Origin: Spirochaetales bacterium
Lineage (GTDB): Bacteria; Spirochaetota; Spirochaetia; DSM-27196; SLST01
Direction: 5' to 3'
Assembly (NCBI GenBank): GCA_030642995.1
Contig: DAOWMR010000180.1
Coordinates: forward strand, 1 to 6,176
DNA: 6,176 bases
Shown here: positions 1 to 4,176 of the stretch, in pieces
Layout: each line of letters begins with the position of its first letter
How positions within the stretch are numbered: position 1 is the stretch's first letter
Notes under the pieces: generated by a model
Databases searched by the model: none
Seen by the model: only the letters and a program-made list of their open reading frames with translations
Told to the model about the DNA's origin: nothing
Program-made: the position numbers and the translations under genes

Positions 1-377
1 CCGGAGCCGTCGGTGAGCACGTGAGAGAAATCGACCCGAATCAATCGACCCCGGACAAACACCCGAAACAGCTGTGTATCCTTGACCCGCATGCGGATTC
101 GCGAAACCGGGGCCGACTCCAGAAGCTCAATTCTCGGCGGCTGCTGATGACGCTGCAGGTAGTACCAGAACAGACCGCGCTTCAAGTGGACCTGATAGTA
201 GGGACACCTCTTGATTGTTCGGTCCAGCGCTCTCTGCAGAGGCGCCAGCTTGACCGGTTCGGCGAGAGTGACGCCCATCCGGAAAACTTCGGGCGCGAGG
301 TCCGAGTACGCCGGCGGATAGATTTTTGCCGCATTGTCGAGACGGAGCCAATCGGGAACGTGGGAAGCATCAGCCAT
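1..377 (-). CDS. Condensation-superfamily acyltransferase (alcohol acetyltransferase-like), N-terminal part only
   Basis: Partial gene: 125 residues are visible from an ATG at 375-377, and the reading frame runs off the left edge without a stop. Near the N-terminus the protein reads WLRLDNAAKIYPP (residues 10-22), an opening I recognise from bacterial proteins annotated as alcohol acetyltransferase or condensation-domain protein. Residues 119-124 read HVLTDG and match the HxxxDG active-site motif of the condensation/CoA-dependent acyltransferase superfamily; in that superfamily the His is the general base for acyl transfer to an alcohol or amine. No signal peptide or membrane segment is visible, so it should be cytoplasmic. 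An AGGT ribosome-binding site lies 4 bases before the ATG. The start is 18 bases after the stop of the upstream CPBP gene on the same strand, so the two are probably co-transcribed. Family members are usually over 400 residues, so about two thirds is missing. The acyl donor and acceptor cannot be deduced. Family assignment is fairly secure; the acetyltransferase label is only an annotation habit. Confidence 0.72.
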   Translation of the reverse strand, partial: MADASHVPDWLRLDNAAKIYPPAYSDLAPEVFRMGVTLAEPVKLAPLQRALDRTIKRCPYYQVHLKRGLFWYYLQRHQQPPRIELLESAPVSRIRMRVKDTQLFRVFVRGRLIRVDFSHVLTDGS

Positions 378-381
378 TCTT

Positions 382-385
382 ACCT
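382..385 (-). promoter_or_regulatory. Ribosome-binding site of the acyltransferase gene
   Basis: AGGT on the minus strand sits 4 bases before the ATG at 375-377, within the 18-base gap after the CPBP stop codon. It supports this ATG over the internal methionine at residue 34. Confidence 0.45.
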
Positions 386-395
386 GCCACGGACA

Positions 396-1061
396 TTATA
401 GTCCAAACGCGACTGACAAGAGCGACCCAAGCGGATCCTCGCCAAGCACAAACACATAAAATATCGTGGCAAACCACCCGTGAAAAAAACCGGGGACCCA
501 GATACTCCGGGTCCTGAAGAAGACCGTCGTGGTGACCAGTCCAAGAAAGAAAGCTGCCACTACCAGCGGCAGGACCGGCATGTGAACAAGTGCGAATAGG
601 AATCCGGCAAGAAGAACCGCCGCCCATTCCGGTACGTGTTCACGACTGAGAGCAGCAACGTTGTCAGCGAGGAGCGCAACGAGCATGAATTGTTGAATGA
701 GCCCCCAGATGGGGTATGTGACAAGGAGCACGACGGTCTTCCAGTTCGTCTCCGCTCGCCCCGTCGCAAGTCCGAAGATGATGAACCCTCCAAGCGTGAC
801 CAGCGCGAACGGTGCGATCATCCGAACACCCGCTCCTATCCCATGTCGATTGAAGCCCCAGCGGGCGAGCAGCGCGGGCTCCCAACGGTGTCGTAGCAAC
901 ACGTATCCAATCCAGAAAACAGACACGACAACGACATAGTAGAGGCCCAGATTGAGCAAGTCCCCGATGACAAACTTTCCCGCAGCTGTTGCCGTGATTG
1001 CTGCGAGTTCGAAGACTCGACCACGGGTTGCCTCGCGGAGTTTTGGGTTGCGGCTCTTCAT
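396..1061 (-). CDS. CPBP/CAAX-type intramembrane protease homologue with altered catalytic motif
   Basis: A 221-residue, strongly hydrophobic protein with several predicted membrane helices (roughly residues 38-56, 80-98, 109-131, 146-163, 164-182 and 187-206). It carries remnants of the CPBP (CAAX protease and bacteriocin-processing) motifs: FALVH at residues 156-160 matches the FxxxH motif and HGWFA at 194-198 sits where HxxxN/B is expected. At motif 1, normally EExxxR with the catalytic glutamates, residues 123-124 are Gln-Gln (IWGLIQQFMLVALL). It is therefore either a divergent subfamily or a non-proteolytic membrane protein. Active CPBP enzymes cleave peptide bonds within the membrane, for example in prenyl-protein maturation. 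A GTG at 1080-1082 would add seven residues. I prefer the ATG at 1059-1061 because GAGG lies 9 bases upstream of it, inside that extension. The gene is followed after 18 bases by the acyltransferase and diverges from the plus-strand genes. Family call is good; enzymatic activity is doubtful. Confidence 0.75.
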   Translation of the reverse strand: MKSRNPKLREATRGRVFELAAITATAAGKFVIGDLLNLGLYYVVVVSVFWIGYVLLRHRWEPALLARWGFNRHGIGAGVRMIAPFALVTLGGFIIFGLATGRAETNWKTVVLLVTYPIWGLIQQFMLVALLADNVAALSREHVPEWAAVLLAGFLFALVHMPVLPLVVAAFFLGLVTTTVFFRTRSIWVPGFFHGWFATIFYVFVLGEDPLGSLLSVAFGL

Positions 1062-1070
1062 GCGTTGTAT

Positions 1071-1074
1071 CCTC
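1071..1074 (-). promoter_or_regulatory. Ribosome-binding site deciding the CPBP gene start
   Basis: GAGG on the minus strand lies 9 bases before the ATG at 1059-1061. It falls inside the coding extension that a GTG start at 1080-1082 would give, which favours the shorter protein. Confidence 0.45.
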
Positions 1075-1110
1075 GGTAACACGCCACGCCCTATCGAATC
1101 CGGTAGATCA

Positions 1111-1123
1111 CCGAGAGACTCGG
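1111..1123. repeat. Short inverted repeat in the divergent intergenic region
   Basis: CCGAG-AGA-CTCGG is a perfect 5-base dyad with a 3-base centre. It lies in the 145-base region (1062-1206) between the divergent CPBP and 125-residue-protein genes. It could be an operator or a small hairpin, or chance in GC-rich DNA. No T-run follows, so it is not a terminator. Confidence 0.3.
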
Positions 1124-1159
1124 AATGGGAAGGACACAGCCATGATACCGGACAATGTG

Positions 1160-1177
1160 GCCGTAGTCTCTACCGGC
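1160..1177. repeat. Imperfect inverted repeat upstream of the 125-residue protein gene
   Basis: The left arm ending in GCCGTAG and the right arm CTACCGGC pair around a TCT centre, with 4 base pairs, a one-base bulge and 3 further pairs. The right arm contains TACCGG (1171-1176). The same hexamer occurs at 1146-1151, and its complement CCGGTA at 1100-1105. Three copies of one 6-mer in a short divergent spacer hint at a regulator site. The matches are short and unproven. Confidence 0.25.
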
Positions 1178-1191
1178 ACCCGACTACGCGA

Positions 1192-1197
1192 TATACT
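1192..1197 (+). promoter_or_regulatory. Candidate -10 box for the 125-residue protein gene
   Basis: TATACT differs from the TATAAT consensus at one position and ends 9 bases before the ATG at 1207. Transcription starting 6 to 8 bases downstream would leave almost no 5' leader, which agrees with the absence of a Shine-Dalgarno sequence before this ATG. I found no convincing -35 hexamer at 16-18 base spacing, so confidence is low. Confidence 0.3.
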
Positions 1198-1206
1198 TGT
1201 TCGTAC

Positions 1207-1584
1207 ATGCTTCGGGAAATTCAACACGTCAAACAAGAACGCAAGAAAGACAAACGCCGCTGGTTCACCGACGACTACTGGGATCTCTATGTTTGGATCC
1301 GCAAGGACGGCACCTACAGCGGCTTCCAGCTCTGCTACGGAAAACCGGACGGCGAACACGCGCTGACCTGGATGGACGACAGTGGCCCCGTGCATGCGGG
1401 CGTCAGCGAATCGTCACATGGGCGGACCGGCGCCGGCAATATGGAAGCGTCAATTCTGGTGGCGGACGGCGTCTTTGATGTTGACGGGGTTGCCCGGCGG
1501 TTCTGGAAGGAGAGCCGGGATATCGATCCCGAGGTCCGGCGCTACATTGCCGTGAAGATGAAGGAACTCATGGGTTCCAACTGA
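1207..1584 (+). CDS. Conserved hypothetical protein, 125 residues
   Basis: A small soluble protein without signal peptide or membrane segment. It starts MLREIQHVKQ and has a very basic stretch (KQERKKDKRR, about residues 9-18). An aromatic-rich core follows (RRWFTDDYWDLYVWIRKDG, then GFQLCYGK and ALTWMDD). Its C-terminal part reads ILVADGVFDVDGVARRFWKESRDIDPEVRRYIAVKMKEL in two pieces, which look like an alpha-helical tail. I recall similar short bacterial proteins opening MLREI and sharing the RRWFTDDY and GFQLCY signatures, but I know no function for them. The frame stays open far upstream (to 952), but that extension is antisense to the CPBP gene, and the family's usual start favours ATG 1207. 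No Shine-Dalgarno sequence precedes it. The gene lies 53 bases upstream of the binding-protein gene on the same strand, so co-transcription with the importer is possible. That it is a real gene is likely; its function is unknown. Confidence 0.75.
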   Translation: MLREIQHVKQERKKDKRRWFTDDYWDLYVWIRKDGTYSGFQLCYGKPDGEHALTWMDDSGPVHAGVSESSHGRTGAGNMEASILVADGVFDVDGVARRFWKESRDIDPEVRRYIAVKMKELMGSN

Positions 1585-1586
1585 AG

Positions 1587-1597
1587 CAGGGACCCTG
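1587..1597. repeat. Palindromic element between the hypothetical gene and the importer
   Basis: CAGGG-A-CCCTG is a perfect 5-base dyad around a single base, 2 bases after the upstream stop codon. The one-base centre makes an RNA hairpin implausible at full length, and no T-run follows. If functional it would more likely be a protein-binding site than a terminator. Confidence 0.2.
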
Positions 1598-1626
1598 ACA
1601 TGGTGCGTCGGACCGGCCAAGTCGGG

Positions 1627-1632
1627 TATTAT
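1627..1632 (+). promoter_or_regulatory. Candidate -10 box directly upstream of the importer operon
   Basis: TATTAT ends 5 bases before the ATG at 1638. With usual -10 to start-site spacing, transcription would begin at or next to the A of the ATG, giving a leaderless message. No Shine-Dalgarno sequence is visible before this ATG, in agreement. I see no good -35 element at standard spacing. Confidence 0.28.
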
Positions 1633-1637
1633 GCGGC

Positions 1638-2651
1638 ATGCCATTCAAGATCCCGAACCGTCTCCGAACAGGCGGCGTTTTTGTCCTGTCTCTCGTCATC
1701 GCACTGACCCTCACAGATTGCTCCCGCCGGGAATCCCCGAACGCGCCGTCCGCCGATGCCCCGCTTTCAACCGTTCGGATTGCCGAACAGTTCGGCCTCG
1801 CTTACGCACCACTTGCAGTTGTCCGATCCCGCGGGTTGCTTGAAGCTCGTCTTCCGGGGACGGAGGTTGAGTGGATTCAGCTTGGCAACGCGTCGGCAAT
1901 CCGCGAGGCCATGCTCGCAGGAAGACTGGACATCGGCTTCATGGGAATTCCGCCCTTTCTCATCGGCGCGGACAAGGGAATGAGGTGGAGGGTGTTCACC
2001 GGTCTCTCCCGCGCGCCTCTGGCACTCATCACGACCGATCCAGCGGTACGGAGTCTCGCGGATCTCACGCCGGAGCATCGGATTGCGCTCCCACAACCCG
2101 GCAGCATCCAGCACATCCTCCTCAGCATGGCCTCGCAGCGCGAGTTCGGTGATCCGAATCGATTTGACAATCAACTTTTGACCCTTGCCCACCCCGATGC
2201 GATGACGGCCCTGCTCTCTGGAGCCGGCGTAACGGCCCACTTCGCTTCGCCTCCCTATGTGTACGAAGAACTCGCCGCCGACGGAACACAATCCATCTTG
2301 AGCGGAAGAGAGGCGTTTGGTGGATTGTTCACTTTCATCGTCGGCGTGGCATCGCCCGACTTCGGTGACGATACTCGCGGGCGAGCTGTGCTGCAGGCGC
2401 TGGGTGTAAGTCTCGCGGAAGCGATGGCGCTCATCCAACAGAGAGACAGCACGGTTGTTGCTGAACTCGCTGGACAGTACGGCGTACCGGTTGGCACGCT
2501 CCAAATCTACCTTGACAATCCGGAGCTTATCTACACATCTCGAATAGAGGGCCTGGGGCGATTCCTGGAGGTCATGACTGAGTTCGGTTATCTGACCAAC
2601 CAGGGGCTCCGCCTGGAGAACCTCGTACTCTCCGAGGAGGTCTTGCGGTGA
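1638..2651 (+). CDS. NitT/TauT-type ABC transporter substrate-binding lipoprotein
   Basis: A 337-residue extracytoplasmic solute-binding protein of the NMT1/SsuA/TauA type. The N-terminus is a lipoprotein-like signal peptide: basic residues (K4, R8, R10), a hydrophobic core (about residues 13-25) and Cys28 as the probable lipidated residue. The lipobox reads L-T-D-C, with Asp at -1 where Gly, Ala or Ser is usual. The mature part begins with a polar linker, then TVRIAEQFGLAYAPLAVVRSRGLL (about 45-68, in two overlapping pieces), which is typical of the family's first ligand-binding lobe. IREAMLAGRLDIGFMGIPPFL (about 87-107) and HFASPPY further on are also family-typical. Length is normal. The protein would be membrane-anchored outside the cytoplasmic membrane and hand its ligand to the permease encoded next, whose start overlaps this stop by 4 bases. 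Family members bind nitrate, sulfonates, taurine, thiamine precursors or other small organics; nothing here fixes the ligand. Confidence 0.88.
   Translation: MPFKIPNRLRTGGVFVLSLVIALTLTDCSRRESPNAPSADAPLSTVRIAEQFGLAYAPLAVVRSRGLLEARLPGTEVEWIQLGNASAIREAMLAGRLDIGFMGIPPFLIGADKGMRWRVFTGLSRAPLALITTDPAVRSLADLTPEHRIALPQPGSIQHILLSMASQREFGDPNRFDNQLLTLAHPDAMTALLSGAGVTAHFASPPYVYEELAADGTQSILSGREAFGGLFTFIVGVASPDFGDDTRGRAVLQALGVSLAEAMALIQQRDSTVVAELAGQYGVPVGTLQIYLDNPELIYTSRIEGLGRFLEVMTEFGYLTNQGLRLENLVLSEEVLR
2634..2640 (+). promoter_or_regulatory. Ribosome-binding site of the permease gene
   Basis: GAGGAGG lies inside the end of the binding-protein gene, 7 bases before GTG 2648. It is the strongest Shine-Dalgarno match in the window and decides for this GTG, which overlaps the preceding TGA as GTGA. 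Confidence 0.75.
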
Positions 2652-3427
2652 AAACGACGCCTCGTTCGTTCCTGCGCTTTGCGCTCGTTCTCCTTGCAAT
2701 CGTGATCCTGTGGGAGGGCGGTCGCGCGGTGTTCAACGTGTCGCCACTTGTCATGCCGGGCGTTCTGTCGGTGCTCTCCTCGCTCGGCACTGCGCTGGCC
2801 TCGGGAGAGATTCTGCACCAGCTCGCATTCTCGTTTTCGCTCATTGGAATGGGAATAGGCATCGGGGCCGGGCTCGCTGTCCTCGCATTAATCATCGGTG
2901 CACAGAGTCGGGTTGCAGCGGAGGTTATGGGAACCGTCGCAAGCCTCTTCCACCCACTTCCCGGCATTGCGCTGCTGCCGGTCGTCATCCTCTGGTTCGG
3001 CGTTGGAAAGATGGCAATCGTCGTTATCATCGTACATTCGGTCTTCTGGCCGCTTCTCACAAACCTTCAGGCCGGGTACCGGAGTGTATCCCCTACCTAT
3101 CATCTGGTGGGCCGAAACCTCGAGATGAGTCCGACGTCATTCGCAGTCCGGATTGCGGCGCCGGCCACTGTCCCGTACATCCTTGCGGGACTTCGGATCG
3201 CCTGGGCTCGCAGTTGGCGGGCATTGATCAGTGCGGAGATGATCTTCGGCGCCGTTGCCGCCCACGGCGGCATCGGATGGTTCCTCCACACCCGCCGCGT
3301 GTTCATGGATACGGCCGGGCTGTTCGCGGGGATTCTCGTGGTCATGCTCGTTGGGAGCCTTGTGGAGCGCGTGGTATTTGGCTTCGTTGAGCGGTCAACC
3401 ATAGACCGATGGGGAATGAATGGCTGA
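2648..3427 (+). CDS. NitT/TauT-type ABC transporter permease
   Basis: A 259-residue inner-membrane permease of the binding-protein-dependent transport family (SsuC/TauC type). About six hydrophobic segments are visible: residues 8-24, 60-85, 97-118, 121-138, 174-200 region and 222-247. The cytoplasmic EAA-type coupling loop falls at about 153-172 (VGRNLEMS, then RIAAPATVP), followed by YILAGLRIAWARSWRALISAE, cut here as YILAGLRIAWARSW and RALISAE, a stretch very typical of nitrate/sulfonate/taurine permeases. Start: GTG 2648 overlaps the binding-protein stop by 4 bases and has the GAGGAGG site 7 bases upstream, so translation is probably coupled. The end overlaps the ATPase gene by 8 bases. 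It would form a homodimeric channel with the ATPase bound on the cytoplasmic side. Family and role are secure; the substrate is not. Confidence 0.9.
   Translation: MKTTPRSFLRFALVLLAIVILWEGGRAVFNVSPLVMPGVLSVLSSLGTALASGEILHQLAFSFSLIGMGIGIGAGLAVLALIIGAQSRVAAEVMGTVASLFHPLPGIALLPVVILWFGVGKMAIVVIIVHSVFWPLLTNLQAGYRSVSPTYHLVGRNLEMSPTSFAVRIAAPATVPYILAGLRIAWARSWRALISAEMIFGAVAAHGGIGWFLHTRRVFMDTAGLFAGILVVMLVGSLVERVVFGFVERSTIDRWGMNG
3411..3415 (+). promoter_or_regulatory. Weak ribosome-binding site of the ATPase gene
   Basis: GGGGA lies 4 bases before ATG 3420, inside the last codons of the permease gene. It is a poor Shine-Dalgarno match, but the 8-base gene overlap would allow translational coupling. 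Confidence 0.35.
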
Positions 3428-4169
3428 CTCAGCGGAGGCACTTTCGGTTCTCAACATCGTCAAACGGTACGGCGACCACCTCGTTCTGCCGGGCGTCTCA
3501 CTCTCCGTGGGAGCCCGCGAAATTGTCTGCCTCCTGGGTCCGTCCGGTTGCGGCAAATCAACCCTCGCAAAGATCGCCGCGTCCCTGCTGGAGCCGGACG
3601 ACGGCACGGTCCGCGTGAACGGTGTGCCGGTCACCGCGCCGGATGCAAATCGATTCATGATCTTTCAGGAACAGGACCAGATATTTCCGTGGAAGACAGC
3701 ATTGGGGAACGTCACCTTCCCGCTGAGGCTGGACGGCGTACCTGATTGGCGAGCGCGGGGCATTGAGACTCTACGTGAGGTCGGGCTGGAAGCGGCTGCG
3801 GAGAAGTACCCGCATCAGCTATCCGGGGGAATGCGACAGAGAGTGGCGCTCGCCCGCGCGTTTGCCATGCGGCCGTCGGTCCTGATCATGGATGAGCCAT
3901 TCGCAAGCGTTGACGCCTCTCTTCGATTTGATCTACAGGACCTGCTCGTGCGGCTGGTCGCAGAGCATAGTCAGGCGGTTCTCTTCGTGACTCACGAAAT
4001 AGACGAGTCCATCCGACTCGCCGAACGTATCGTCGTCATGTCGGATGACGGAGCGGTCACCGGAGAGCATACCGTCCCAATTGACAGGCCCAGAGATGCA
4101 CGCTCCCCGGTTGGAAGCAGACTCGCGCATGCACTCTTTGAGCAATTGTCCGAGCATCCGTCTCGATAG
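3420..4169 (+). CDS. NitT/TauT-type ABC transporter ATP-binding protein
   Basis: A complete 249-residue ABC ATPase that powers the importer from the cytoplasmic face. All motifs are intact: Walker A GPSGCGKST at residues 40-48; Q-loop Gln83 within IFQEQDQIFPWKT, where the following PWK is characteristic of the SsuB/TauB/NrtD group; signature LSGGMRQR at 134-141; Walker B VLIMDEP at 154-160 with catalytic Glu159; D-loop SVDA at 163-166; and switch His192 in VTHE. Length is normal for the group, with no added regulatory domain. It is the last gene of the operon, overlapping the permease by 8 bases, and it ends 6 bases before the convergent ParA/MinD-like gene. The order binding protein, permease, ATPase is a standard arrangement for this class. 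Ligand unknown. Confidence 0.92.
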   Translation: MADSAEALSVLNIVKRYGDHLVLPGVSLSVGAREIVCLLGPSGCGKSTLAKIAASLLEPDDGTVRVNGVPVTAPDANRFMIFQEQDQIFPWKTALGNVTFPLRLDGVPDWRARGIETLREVGLEAAAEKYPHQLSGGMRQRVALARAFAMRPSVLIMDEPFASVDASLRFDLQDLLVRLVAEHSQAVLFVTHEIDESIRLAERIVVMSDDGAVTGEHTVPIDRPRDARSPVGSRLAHALFEQLSEHPSR

Positions 4170-4176
4170 AACGGAT
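4156..4176. repeat. Inverted repeat spanning the convergent gene ends
   Basis: ATCCGT (4156-4161) and ACGGAT (4171-4176) are perfect inverted arms around 9 bases, covering the importer stop codon and reaching the first base of the opposing stop. A six-base stem could form in transcripts from either strand. There is no U-run on either side, so it does not qualify as a classical intrinsic terminator. It may be chance. Confidence 0.22.

Noticed and set aside
127..370. Two short minus-strand frames at the left edge
   Set aside because: They are out-of-frame shadows of the acyltransferase, which is open from 377 to the window edge and carries the DNAAKIYPP and HxxxDG motifs.
952..1206. N-terminal extension of the 125-residue protein frame back to an ATG at 952
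   Set aside because: It is antisense to the well-supported CPBP gene, has no protein-like character, and the conserved part of the family begins at the MLREI methionine.
1142..1366. Plus-strand reading frame of 74 residues with a good GGAAGG ribosome-binding site before ATG 1142
   Set aside because: From 1207 on it overlaps the conserved 125-residue protein in another frame, and its later part is low-complexity Thr/Ala/Ser sequence typical of a shadow frame. The ribosome-binding-site match is probably chance, though a short leader peptide is not fully excluded.
1587..1597. CAGGGACCCTG as a terminator of the hypothetical gene
   Set aside because: A one-base loop is too small, stem pairs would be lost on folding, and no T-run follows.
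1767..2699. Long (310-residue) minus-strand open frame antisense to the binding-protein gene
   Set aside because: Its translation has no recognisable domain and is rich in Arg, Glu and His, as expected of an antisense shadow in GC-rich DNA. The plus-strand gene is a clear family member in a clear operon.
2710..3390. Plus-strand open frame of 226 residues inside the permease gene
   Set aside because: Composition is dominated by Gly, Arg, His and Pro with no hydrophobic pattern. It is an out-of-frame shadow of the permease, which fits its family throughout.
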